Below are positions 34,024-42,167 of a stretch of DNA of 43,686 nucleotides, one piece after another. Position 1 is the first letter of the stretch. Each line of letters opens with the position of its first letter. The DNA comes from an uncultured Prevotellaceae bacterium (GTDB taxonomy: Bacteria; Bacteroidota; Bacteroidia; Bacteroidales; Muribaculaceae), in contig ONJS01000035.1 in assembly GCA_900318205.1 (NCBI GenBank), positions 1 to 43,686 on the forward strand, written 5' to 3'. Below the pieces are notes generated by a model that did no database searches, had not been told where the DNA came from, and worked only from the letters and a program-made list of their open reading frames with translations. Both the position numbers and the translations under genes were made by a program.

Positions 34024-36054
34024 ATGATCGATTCCAAATTGATGACACGCGCGGCAAATAACATCCGCATCCTTGCCGCTTCGATGGTTGAACAAGCCAA
34101 GTCTGGACATCCCGGTGGCGCCATGGGTGGTGCCGACTTTGTGAACGTCCTGTTCTCAAAATATTTAGTGACCGACCCCGACAATCCTGCATGGTTTGCC
34201 CGTGACCGTTTCTTCCTGGATCCCGGCCACATGTCACCGATGCTCTACAGCGTTCTGCACCTGGCTGGCCGCTACTCGACCGACGACATCAAGGCTTTCC
34301 GTTCATGGGGCAGCATCACTCCCGGTCATCCCGAGCTCGACGTGGAGCACGGCGTGGAGAACACATCGGGTCCCCTGGGTCAAGGCCATGTGATGGCCAT
34401 CGGTGCCGCAATCGCCGAGCGTTTCATCGCCACGCACTATAGCGAGGTGTTTGCCCACAAGACCTACGCCTTCATCAGTGACGGTGGCGTTCAGGAGGGT
34501 ATTTCCCAGGAGGCAGCCCGCATTGCAGGTTACCTGGGTCTGAACAACCTGATCATGTTCTATGACAGCAACACGGTGCAGCTCTCGACCGACTGTGACG
34601 CCGTGAGCAACGAAGATACTGCCATGAAGTACCGCGCATGGAACTGGAACGTCATTGAGTGTGACGGAACCGATCCCGTCGCTCTCGCCGAGGCATTGGA
34701 CAAGGCGCTTGCCGAAAAGCAGCGTCCCACCATCATCATCGGCCGCACCATTATGGGACGCGGTTGTGTAACTGCTGAGGGTGAGAACTTTGAGGGCAAA
34801 TGCAGTACTCACGGTAACCCGTTGAGCAAATCGGGTGCCGACTATGCCAAGACCATTGAGAACCTGGGCGGCAATCCTGAGAATCCTTGGGTAGTATTCC
34901 CCGAGGTAGCCGAACTGTATGCCCAACGTGCCGAAGAGCAGCGCAGACTGGTTGCACAGCGCAAACAGGAAATTGACGCTTGGGCAAAGCAGAACCCCGA
35001 TGCCATGAAGAAGTTGCAAGACTTTATTGACGGCAAGGCGCCTAAGGTGGACTATGCCGCTATCGAACACAAACCTGGCATCGCAACTCGTGCAGCCAGC
35101 GCCAACGTGCTCGCCACCCTCGCCAAGGAGGTGGAAAATATGATTGTCTCATCGGCCGACCTGGCTAACAGCGACAAGACCGACGGTTACCTCAAGGTGC
35201 GCGGAGCGTTCAAGACCCACGATTTCCAGGGCGCGTTCCTCCATGCCGGTGTTTCCGAGCTGGCCATGGCAGCCATCATCAACGGTATGGCACTGCACGG
35301 TGGCGTGATTGCCGCCTGCGGCACCTTCTTCGTCTTCAGCGACTATATCAAGCCTGCTGCCCGACTGTCGGCACTGATGGAACTGCCTGTCAAGTTCATC
35401 TGGACCCATGACGCCTTCCGTGTGGGCGAGGACGGCCCCACCCACGAGCCCGTTGAGCAGGAAGCCCAGATCCGCCTGATGGAGGAATTGCAGAACCATC
35501 ATGGCCGCAACAGTATGCTCGTGCTGCGTCCTGCCGACGCCGCCGAGACTTCCGTTGCCTGGAAGATGGCCATGGAGAACAATTTGACTCCTACAGCCCT
35601 GATTCTCTCGCGCCAAAATATCGACGACCTGCCTAGCGCAACGGGTAACCGCTATGCCGATGCCCTTGGAGCTGAGCGCGGCGGCTATGTAGTCATCAAG
35701 CAGGACAAGCCCGACATTGTGCTCGTGGGTAACGGCTCGGAGGTTGCCACACTGGTTGCCGCCAACGACATCATCAAGGAGCAAGGTATTAAGGCACAGA
35801 TTGTTTCGGTTCCCTCCATCGGTCTGTTCCTCAATCAGGATGCCGACTACCGCAATACGGTCATTCCCGCCGGCGTTCCTGCATTTGGCTTGACGTCGGG
35901 TCTGCCCAGCACCTTGCGACGCGTGGTTCCCACCAGTACCATCTTCGGTTTGGACCACTTTGGCGCTTCAGCTCCGTACAAGATACTTGACGAGAAATTT
36001 GGATTCACACCCGAGCATGTCGCAGGCCTCATCAGTGCTGCACTCAAGGCTTGA
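34024..36054 (+). CDS. tkt: Transketolase
   Basis: Thiamine-diphosphate enzyme of the non-oxidative pentose phosphate pathway, moving two-carbon units between sugar phosphates. The 676-residue length is normal. Motifs are SGHPGGAMGGADF near residue 28, GPLGQGHVMAIGAAIAERF, and the TPP motif SDGGVQEGISQEAAR ending in MFYDSN. HDAFRVGEDGPTHEPVEQ is in the pyrimidine domain, and a C-terminal domain starts about residue 550. The start ATGATC at 34024 follows an A/T-rich leader. Confidence 0.96.
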   Translation: MIDSKLMTRAANNIRILAASMVEQAKSGHPGGAMGGADFVNVLFSKYLVTDPDNPAWFARDRFFLDPGHMSPMLYSVLHLAGRYSTDDIKAFRSWGSITPGHPELDVEHGVENTSGPLGQGHVMAIGAAIAERFIATHYSEVFAHKTYAFISDGGVQEGISQEAARIAGYLGLNNLIMFYDSNTVQLSTDCDAVSNEDTAMKYRAWNWNVIECDGTDPVALAEALDKALAEKQRPTIIIGRTIMGRGCVTAEGENFEGKCSTHGNPLSKSGADYAKTIENLGGNPENPWVVFPEVAELYAQRAEEQRRLVAQRKQEIDAWAKQNPDAMKKLQDFIDGKAPKVDYAAIEHKPGIATRAASANVLATLAKEVENMIVSSADLANSDKTDGYLKVRGAFKTHDFQGAFLHAGVSELAMAAIINGMALHGGVIAACGTFFVFSDYIKPAARLSALMELPVKFIWTHDAFRVGEDGPTHEPVEQEAQIRLMEELQNHHGRNSMLVLRPADAAETSVAWKMAMENNLTPTALILSRQNIDDLPSATGNRYADALGAERGGYVVIKQDKPDIVLVGNGSEVATLVAANDIIKEQGIKAQIVSVPSIGLFLNQDADYRNTVIPAGVPAFGLTSGLPSTLRRVVPTSTIFGLDHFGASAPYKILDEKFGFTPEHVAGLISAALKA

Positions 36055-36088
36055 CGTTAAGAATCTTTAAAATTTTTCAATTTAAATT

Positions 36089-36118
36089 TTTGAGATACAA
36101 TAAAAATTAGTAATTTTG
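36089..36118 (+). promoter_or_regulatory. Promoter of the OmpA-family gene
   Basis: TTTG at 36089-36092, an 18-bp spacer and TAATTTTG at 36111-36118. The leader is about 80 nt. Confidence 0.6.
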
Positions 36119-36200
36119 TCACGCAAAAGTCTTTGTAACAGCAATAATAAATTAATAAAATACTGATTATTAACAAATTAAAATAATACAACAAATAATT

Positions 36201-37451
36201 ATGAAGAAAATTGCATTGTTAGCATTGATATGCTTGTTTTGCATGTTGCCTTCCACCACTCAAGCTCAAGAGGTAACTTACGTTGAGGATCCTTCTCAGG
36301 GTTATCTCTTCAACAGAATGAGAGACAACTGGTTCATCATGGCTGATGGTGGTGTTGGTCTGATGATGTCCCCTTACGACAGGCATGAGCACTTTGGTCA
36401 CCGTCTGGGTGCCAAGGCTGATTTCTTTGTCGGTAAGTGGTTCTCGCCCCTGCTCGGTTTGCGTGCAGGTGCCGACTTTGAACAGATGAAGGGTGCTACC
36501 TGGACCGGCAACTATGCTGCTCTGGGTTACCGCAACTGGCCCCGTCAGTTTGATAACGGCAAATACGTTCCCCAGCACTTCAATAACATTGGTCTGGTTG
36601 GAGACGTATTGTTCAACGTTTCAAACTGGTTGGTAGGTTACAAGCCCCATCGCTTCTATAACTGTATTTTCTACGTCGGCATGGCTGTCAACTGGGTATA
36701 TGCCCGCGAAGGTGCAAGGCCCGTTTCGGACGGTGCTTGGAAATATGGTGCAAACGATGACACCGATCACTGCCGTAACTATAGCATGCAGTGCGGTTTG
36801 CTCAACTCATTTGCCATCACCAAGAAGATCGACTTCAATGTTGACCTCCGCTTCGACCTGATGCAGGAGCATGTTGATGGTACTTACAGTTGGTATAAGA
36901 CTTGGAATGAGTATCCTGGTGTATTGCTGGGTATGACCTACAAGTTCGGCAAGAGCGAGTGGAATGCACCCGTACAGGCTCAGTGCCCCGAGTGGAAATA
37001 CACCGATGCCGAGGGTGACGCACTGGTTGCTGACCTCAATGATGCCAACCGCAAGATCGCTGACCTGGAGAACCAGCTGCGCAAGTGCTTGGAGAAGAAA
37101 GCTGAGCTGGATGAGGGTGGTCCTGCCGAAGCACCCCTCGCTACCATCTACTTCCCCATCAACCGTACCGACGTGCTGGGTGTACAGCGCAACGTTGTTG
37201 AAGCAGTTGCTGAGGTCATGAAGAATGAGAACCGCAACTACCTGCTCACCGGTTGGGCCGACAACTACACCGGCAACGACAAGATCAATGTCCGCCTGCG
37301 TAAGGGTCGTGTAGCTACCGTGAAGAATGAGCTCGTGAAGAAGGGCGTTTCTGAGAGCCGCCTCGAGACCGAGATCAACAATGGCGAGCTGACCGACTAC
37401 GGTCCCAAGTGCGCATCACTTGACCGCGCTGTGACCATCCACCGCAAGTAA
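36201..37451 (+). CDS. OmpA-family outer-membrane protein
   Basis: A 416-residue exported protein. Signal peptide to about residue 22 (TQA), then a large N-terminal beta-barrel domain with alternating aromatic strands (NWFIMADGGVGLMM, FYNCIFYVGMAVNWVY, YPGVLLGMTYKFG). A coiled-coil stretch near 273-305 (LVADLNDANRKIADLENQL) precedes the C-terminal OmpA peptidoglycan-binding domain from about 311. There GWADNYTGNDKINVRLRKGR supplies the Asp and Arg expected to bind diaminopimelate. It thus ties the outer membrane to the cell wall. Monocistronic, with its own promoter and terminator; proteins of this type are usually abundant. Confidence 0.88.
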   Translation: MKKIALLALICLFCMLPSTTQAQEVTYVEDPSQGYLFNRMRDNWFIMADGGVGLMMSPYDRHEHFGHRLGAKADFFVGKWFSPLLGLRAGADFEQMKGATWTGNYAALGYRNWPRQFDNGKYVPQHFNNIGLVGDVLFNVSNWLVGYKPHRFYNCIFYVGMAVNWVYAREGARPVSDGAWKYGANDDTDHCRNYSMQCGLLNSFAITKKIDFNVDLRFDLMQEHVDGTYSWYKTWNEYPGVLLGMTYKFGKSEWNAPVQAQCPEWKYTDAEGDALVADLNDANRKIADLENQLRKCLEKKAELDEGGPAEAPLATIYFPINRTDVLGVQRNVVEAVAEVMKNENRNYLLTGWADNYTGNDKINVRLRKGRVATVKNELVKKGVSESRLETEINNGELTDYGPKCASLDRAVTIHRK

Positions 37452-37488
37452 TCGCTCTTAACAAAGAGATAGATCAGCATTATGATTT

Positions 37489-37523
37489 AAGATGTCCCAC
37501 TGATATGGCGGGACATCTTTTTT
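37489..37523 (+). terminator. Terminator of the OmpA-family gene
   Basis: AAGATGTCCC (37489-37498) pairs with GGGACATCTT (37510-37519), followed by TTTT. Confidence 0.88.
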
Positions 37524-37556
37524 AACCCTTGACGATAACCCCGAGTTCATCAAGAC

Positions 37557-39002
37557 GTGACCACCCGAACATCCCATAAGGACATCCTGCTGCAATCCAT
37601 CCGCGAGGGCAAGCAACTGTCGCTCAAAGGGCAGCTGCAGCTTACTTTCGCCTTGAGCATCCCCGCTATCCTGGCTAGCGTATCGGCCATGGTGATGCAA
37701 TTTATCGATGCAGCGATGGTTGGACAACTCGGTGCCGACGACTCGGCATCGGTGGGATTGATGGGTACCACTTCATGGATGTTTGAGGGCATCTTGACAT
37801 CGTTTGTCGCCGGATATGCCGTGCAGGTGGCACACCTGCTGGGCGCCAAACGACCTGCTGACGCACGACAGATGGTGAGGCAAGCCATCGTCGTGTGTAT
37901 GCTGTTCAGCCTGTTGCTCGCAGGATTTGGACTGTTGATCTGCGGTCCCCTACCCGTCTGGCTTGGAGCCCAACCACACATCAGGACTGGAGCGACCAAC
38001 TACTTCGGTACATTCATGCTGTTTGTGCCATTCTTCATGCTAGACATCGTGGCCAGTTCCATGCTGCGCAGCAGCGGCAACATGCGGGTTCCCAGTGTGC
38101 TCAATGTCGTGATGTGTGTGCTTGATGTGGTTTTCAACTTTTTCCTCATTTTCCCGACACGGCAGTTGACATTGATGGGCAACACGATCACTATGCCGGG
38201 TGCCGGATTGGGCATTGTGGGCGCCGCATTGGGCACAGCCTATGCAGGTATGGTTGTCAGCCTGCTCATGATGTACTACCTCGTTTTCCGTTCCAACGAG
38301 CTGAGGCTCACGCTTGACAAGGGGTCATTCAAGCCCAAATGGAACAATTTTGTCAAGGCTATCAAGATTTCGATGCCCATGGGGCTGCAACACATCATGC
38401 TCACGGGCGCATCCATCGTCATCACAGGCATTGTTGCCCCGCTGGGCAGTATTGCACTTGCCGCCAACTCGTTTGCCATCACTGCCGAGAGTCTCTGCTA
38501 CATGTCTGGGTATGGTATCGCCGATGCCGCGACGACGCTCATCGGGCAAAGTCTGGGAGCTGGGCGCAAACGGCTCACCCGCAGTTTTGCATGGATCAAT
38601 GTGCTGTCAGGCATGGCCATCATGGGACTGATGGCAGTGTTTATGTACCTGTTTGCAGCCGAACTGATGGGACTGATGTCACCAGTGCCCGAGGTGGTGG
38701 AACTGGGTGCGCGTTGCCTTAGACTTGAAGCGTGGGCCGAGCCACTGTTTGCCGCTTCCATCATCGGTTACGGCGTGTTTGTCGGCGCCGGATACACTTT
38801 GGCACCGTGCGGCATTAACCTGGTGAGCATGTGGATTGTCAGGTTGGGACTCTCTGCCATTTTAGTGACCTCGATGGGTCTCTACGGCGTGTGGATGGCG
38901 ATGGCCATTGAATTGTGTTTCAGAGGAATGGTCTATCTAGTGTGGCTAAGTACCAAACGATGGATGAGGAGAAGCGTCATTGATCAACGGGAGCACGCTT
39001 GA
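37557..39002 (+). CDS. MATE family efflux transporter
   Basis: A 481-residue inner-membrane multidrug/toxin extruder with about 12 helices. The family pattern is seen in LSIPAILASVSAMVMQFIDAAMVGQLGADDSASVGLMG in the first helices and again in PMGLQHIMLTGASIVITGIVAPLGSIALAANSFA in the second half. The substrate is unknown. GTG at 37557 is taken as the start because the terminator lies just upstream and the next Met is residue 45. Its last 26 bp overlap the end of the convergent EamA transporter gene, so the two transcripts have complementary ends. Confidence 0.88.
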   Translation: MTTRTSHKDILLQSIREGKQLSLKGQLQLTFALSIPAILASVSAMVMQFIDAAMVGQLGADDSASVGLMGTTSWMFEGILTSFVAGYAVQVAHLLGAKRPADARQMVRQAIVVCMLFSLLLAGFGLLICGPLPVWLGAQPHIRTGATNYFGTFMLFVPFFMLDIVASSMLRSSGNMRVPSVLNVVMCVLDVVFNFFLIFPTRQLTLMGNTITMPGAGLGIVGAALGTAYAGMVVSLLMMYYLVFRSNELRLTLDKGSFKPKWNNFVKAIKISMPMGLQHIMLTGASIVITGIVAPLGSIALAANSFAITAESLCYMSGYGIADAATTLIGQSLGAGRKRLTRSFAWINVLSGMAIMGLMAVFMYLFAAELMGLMSPVPEVVELGARCLRLEAWAEPLFAASIIGYGVFVGAGYTLAPCGINLVSMWIVRLGLSAILVTSMGLYGVWMAMAIELCFRGMVYLVWLSTKRWMRRSVIDQREHA

Positions 39003-39888
39003 ACTTCTCGGCCATGATGACACCGGCAAGAATCAGCACACAGCCGATATAGGCAATCGCGTTGGTGCGCTCACCGAACCAGATGGCGGCAGCAATCATC
39101 GAGATGATGGGACTCAGGTAGAAATAATTGCTGGCTCGCACAGCTCCGATGCGCTTGACCGTGATACCCCAGATGAAATAGGCAGCCATCGAGCACACGA
39201 GTCCAAGATACAATAGGTTGCCCCAAACGGCGGGCTGTCGCAAGACGTCCATGCTGATTCTGGTTTCCTCCATTGCCAGCAGCGGCAGCGCCGATAAAAC
39301 GCCATAGAAGAACAGTTTGCGCGTGATAAACAGGGTCGTATAGGTGCGGTTCAGCTTCTTCAACGCCATGGAATAGAAGGCCCACACCAGCGCTGCCAGC
39401 ATCGCCAACAAGTCACCAAGCACACTGTCACCCCACACGAAGCCGTCTTTCAAAGCCAGCATCACCGAACCGATGAAGGCAATCACCATGCCCACGCCCG
39501 TCAATAGCGTGATGCGCTCGTCACGGTAGAAGATAGCGCCCATCAATGCCGTCGTCAGCGGTGCGATGCTCACCAGCACTGCCACATCGCTGATGAGCGT
39601 GAGTTCGAGCGCGGTATTCTCAGCAATAAAATAAGCCGAGCCGCCAGCCACACCACACACTACAAAGAGCAGCTCGTCACGCCATCCGGTATAACGCACC
39701 TTGAAACGGCAGATGACCAGCAACGATAAATAGGCGATTGTAAATCGCGCCACAAAAATCTCGGTAGGCGTCAAACCGGCGTCAAGCAGCACCCTAGTGT
39801 TGAGGAATGATATACCCCACACCAGAATCATGGCAAATGCCGCCACATGATACCAGAAGTCGCTATGTGATTGCTTTTCTTGTCCCAT
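38977..39888 (-). CDS. EamA/DMT-superfamily transporter
   Basis: A 303-residue inner-membrane protein made of two EamA repeats, about ten helices (FAMILVWGISFLNTRVLL at the front, GDLLAMLAALVWAFYSMALKK beginning the second half). Family members export metabolites or drugs; the substrate here is unknown. The ATG at 39888 is chosen because an upstream in-frame Met at 39912 overlaps the promoter box at 39902-39909. With this start the leader is only about 5-9 nt. The 3' end overlaps the MATE gene by 26 bp. Confidence 0.86.
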   Translation of the reverse strand: MGQEKQSHSDFWYHVAAFAMILVWGISFLNTRVLLDAGLTPTEIFVARFTIAYLSLLVICRFKVRYTGWRDELLFVVCGVAGGSAYFIAENTALELTLISDVAVLVSIAPLTTALMGAIFYRDERITLLTGVGMVIAFIGSVMLALKDGFVWGDSVLGDLLAMLAALVWAFYSMALKKLNRTYTTLFITRKLFFYGVLSALPLLAMEETRISMDVLRQPAVWGNLLYLGLVCSMAAYFIWGITVKRIGAVRASNYFYLSPIISMIAAAIWFGERTNAIAYIGCVLILAGVIMAEKFKRAPVDQ

Positions 39889-39901
39889 TAGAAATATGGT
39901 G

Positions 39902-39909
39902 CAAAGGTA
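39902..39909 (-). promoter_or_regulatory. Predicted promoter of the EamA transporter gene
   Basis: Minus-strand TACCTTTG, ending 13 bp before the ATG at 39888. Confidence 0.65.
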
Positions 39910-39967
39910 CAACTTAGTCGGCAGTTATCTCAGCCAGATTACCATTTTTTTAGCCTCCTTGGACCGA

Positions 39968-40013
39968 AGTGTAAAAAAATTTGACACTTTAGTGTAAAAA
40001 AAATTGACACTTT
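39968..40013. repeat. Two tandem 23-bp dyads, operator-like
   Basis: Units 39968-39990 and 39991-40013 are adjacent and differ at one position. Each is itself an inverted repeat (AGTGT ... ACACT around an A/T core, with TTGACACTTT at the right side). They lie 20 bp upstream of a predicted plus-strand promoter (40034-40066) and about 60-110 bp upstream of the EamA promoter, as expected for a dimeric repressor or activator site. Confidence 0.75.
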
Positions 40014-40033
40014 TCATTTTTTGAAGAAAAATC

Positions 40034-40066
40034 TTTGCACTGGGCTTGACACTCCATGTATCTTCG
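40034..40066 (+). promoter_or_regulatory. Predicted plus-strand promoter reading into a geneless stretch
   Basis: TTTG at 40034-40037, a 21-bp spacer and TATCTTCG at 40059-40066 (one base from TAnnTTTG). The next gene, tilS, starts 345 bp later and has its own promoter. Confidence 0.5.
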
Positions 40067-40370
40067 CATCAAGAAAAACAACCTGGAACGATGTCAAGGG
40101 ATCAAGGCATCAGGTTAAAATAAACAGACAGGAAAAAAGACATATCAACTACACTGGCGTCAACAGTCCCTTGACAATTTCCTAAAGGTTGATAAAGCGC
40201 CAATACAGTAACAGGCTGCCACAGATTGTTAGGGAAAGATCATTGGAATGACGCGTTCAACGGGTAAAAATCACCACCGTTGCACACGGCATTCTTTTTT
40301 ATCCCTAACCCTTCTGGCGTAAATACAGTCGCTTCTTCGGCATTGCTCCCGCATCCCGACAACGAGATCT
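40067..40370 (+). other. Geneless stretch with internal inverted repeats; possible non-coding RNA or long leader
   Basis: No credible ORF on either strand. TGTCAAGGGA (40092-40101) pairs exactly with TCCCTTGACA (40167-40176). A second local pairing is AACCT (40080-40084) with AGGTT (40112-40116), together with GATG/CATC. CCGT-ACGG at 40278-40290 followed by CATTCTTTTTT could be a weak terminator. No known RNA family is recognised. Confidence 0.35.
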
Positions 40371-40374
40371 GATG

Positions 40375-40405
40375 TTGCAAATCACGAGGAAATTCACTAA
40401 TTTTG
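40375..40405 (+). promoter_or_regulatory. Promoter of tilS, adjacent to the start codon
   Basis: TTG at 40375-40377 (GTTG), a 20-bp spacer and TAATTTTG at 40398-40405. The ATG is 5 bp after the box, so the mRNA would be leaderless or nearly so. Confidence 0.6.
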
Positions 40406-40410
40406 CAGTT

Positions 40411-41736
40411 ATGAACGAAGAACAATTTATCAACAGAGTGCTTGGTGCTGAGAATATGACCTGCATCAAGAAGGAAAAGATACTGGTAGCGTTGAGCGGC
40501 GGGGCCGACTCGGTTGCGTTGCTACGCGTTCTGCTCGCGGCGGGGTGCGATTGCAGAGCCGCGCATTGCAACTTCCACCTGCGCGGCGAGGAATCAATGC
40601 GTGACGAGCGTTTTGTGAGAGACTTATGCGAGCGACTCGGTGTGTCCTTGACCGTCAAGGACTTTGACGTTGCGGCATGGCAGCAAGAGCATGGTGGCTC
40701 GATTGAGATGGCATGCCGTGAACTGCGCTATCAGTGGTTTGATCAGGAACTTGAGCGACAGGATTGCGACCGCATTGCCGTTGCCCACCATTCAGACGAC
40801 CAGATCGAAACGTTCTTCCTGAACCTGCTGCGCGGTACGGGCTCCAAGGGCCTATCCGGCATGAGACGCTACTACAACGGCATCTGGCGTCCGCTGCTGT
40901 CCGTTTCACGGCAAGATATTCTCGACTACCTGGAAAGCATTGGGCAGGACTATGTCACCGACAGCACCAATGCCCAGAACGATTTTCGCCGCAACCGCCT
41001 GCGCAACCTCGTGCTGCCCGTCATCGAAAAGGAATTTCCCGGAAGCAAGGAGCGCATCCTCTACACGATGCATAACCTGGCGGACGACTTTGACCTGATG
41101 GCATATTACGTGGAAACTGACCTGGATGGCATAGAGCACATCGACATCAAAACTGATTACATCTGCGAACACCCGTATGGCGAGACCCTACTCTATCACC
41201 GAATTCGCGAACGCGGGTTCAACCGTGAGCAATGTGCCCAAGCGATTGAGGCAGCAAGGAAAGGTCACACTGGGCGGCTTTTCACCGCTGGCGACTATGT
41301 GCTCGCCGTGAACAGGGAGACTCTGTCCGTTGATCTCAATCTACCGACCGACGGCGTTGAGATTCCCATCGACCTGACCAAGGACATCGTCAGTCCAATC
41401 AGCGTCCTCGTTCATCGCTGTCACGAGCCATTCTCACCACGGATGTGCTCCAATCGTCTCCACGTTGCCTTCAACACCCGACTGCTTGACTGCAAACGCA
41501 TCGTTATGCGCCATTGGCGCCAAGGTGACCGCATCCGCCCCTTTGGCATGAAAGGCACTAAACTCGTGAGTGACCTTTTCAATGAACTCAAACTTGACTA
41601 TGCCACTAAGAAATACGCATGGTTGCTTGAAGCCGACGGCGAGATCATCTGGGTAGTCGGTCATCGTTCAACTGCGCTCTATCCTGTTGAGAACGGAAGC
41701 CAGGACTACCTGTTCCTAACAAAGACAATTCCTTGA
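40411..41736 (+). CDS. tilS: tRNA(Ile)-lysidine synthase
   Basis: Uses ATP and lysine to convert the wobble cytidine of tRNA-Ile(CAU) to lysidine, so that AUA is read as Ile; it is essential in most bacteria. From ATG 40411 it has 441 residues. The PP-loop SGGADS is at 29-34, followed by AAHCNFHLRGEES and AHHSDDQIETFFLNLLRGTG. The C-terminal TilS domain is seen in MRHWRQGDRIRPFGMKGTKLVSD. The start 13 codons upstream at 40372 is rejected because it lies in the promoter. It precedes two tRNA genes that have their own promoter. Confidence 0.94.
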   Translation: MNEEQFINRVLGAENMTCIKKEKILVALSGGADSVALLRVLLAAGCDCRAAHCNFHLRGEESMRDERFVRDLCERLGVSLTVKDFDVAAWQQEHGGSIEMACRELRYQWFDQELERQDCDRIAVAHHSDDQIETFFLNLLRGTGSKGLSGMRRYYNGIWRPLLSVSRQDILDYLESIGQDYVTDSTNAQNDFRRNRLRNLVLPVIEKEFPGSKERILYTMHNLADDFDLMAYYVETDLDGIEHIDIKTDYICEHPYGETLLYHRIRERGFNREQCAQAIEAARKGHTGRLFTAGDYVLAVNRETLSVDLNLPTDGVEIPIDLTKDIVSPISVLVHRCHEPFSPRMCSNRLHVAFNTRLLDCKRIVMRHWRQGDRIRPFGMKGTKLVSDLFNELKLDYATKKYAWLLEADGEIIWVVGHRSTALYPVENGSQDYLFLTKTIP

Positions 41737-41782
41737 CAGAATAAAGATTTCGCAAAAAAGAAATCAAAAAACCGTCAAAAAA

Positions 41783-41814
41783 CTTGCACAAAACGAAACT
41801 TGGCAGTACCTTTG
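41783..41814 (+). promoter_or_regulatory. Promoter of the tRNA-Ser/tRNA-Arg pair
   Basis: CTTG at 41783-41786, a 20-bp spacer and TACCTTTG at 41807-41814, 39 bp before tRNA-Ser. Confidence 0.75.
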
Positions 41815-41853
41815 CACCCCAAATGAGTGGGTTGACACGTTCGGCCCACTTTC

Positions 41854-41939
41854 GGAGAGATGGCAGAGTGGTCGATTGCGGCGGTCTTGAAAACCGTTGA
41901 GGCTAACTACCTCCAGGGGTTCGAATCCCTTTCTCTCCG
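41854..41939 (+). tRNA. tRNA-Ser (anticodon UGA)
   Basis: 86-nt cloverleaf with acceptor GGAGAGA/TCTCTCC and discriminator G, a long variable arm as in all tRNA-Ser, anticodon TGA in the loop of CGGTCTTGAAAACCG, and T-arm GGTTCGAATCC. CCA is not encoded. Confidence 0.95.
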
Positions 41940-41950
41940 CATTTTTTTTT

Positions 41951-42024
41951 GGTCCTGTAGCTCAGCTGGATAGAGCAACAGCCTTCTAAGCTGTGGGCCC
42001 TGGGTTCGAATCCCAGCAGGATCA
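41951..42024 (+). tRNA. tRNA-Arg (anticodon UCU)
   Basis: 74-nt cloverleaf: acceptor GGTCCTG/CAGGATC, D-arm GCTCAGCTGGATAGAGC, anticodon loop CTTCTAA (TCT), T-arm GGTTCGAATCC, discriminator A, CCA not encoded. Transcribed together with tRNA-Ser. Confidence 0.95.
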
Positions 42025-42037
42025 CGCTTCCAATTTT

Positions 42038-42083
42038 AGGCGCTAGATTTCTACGGTTTACCAACGAAATTCCGCGCCTTTTT
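42038..42083 (+). terminator. Terminator of the tRNA pair
   Basis: AGGCGC (42038-42043) pairs with GCGCCT (42074-42079); the inner ATTTC/GAAAT extends the stem, followed by TTTTT. Confidence 0.7.
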
Positions 42084-42167
42084 GTATTTGATACAATTCG
42101 TTTCGTTCACGGAGACTCAAGTACGGTTTACAACGGCTGCAAAAAAACGATATGTCTGCGGTGCGTT

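Noticed and set aside
42052-42136. Short direct repeat of TACGGTTTAC about 70 bp apart after tRNA-Arg
   Set aside because: Too short to be meaningful alone, and the first copy lies in the loop of the tRNA terminator.
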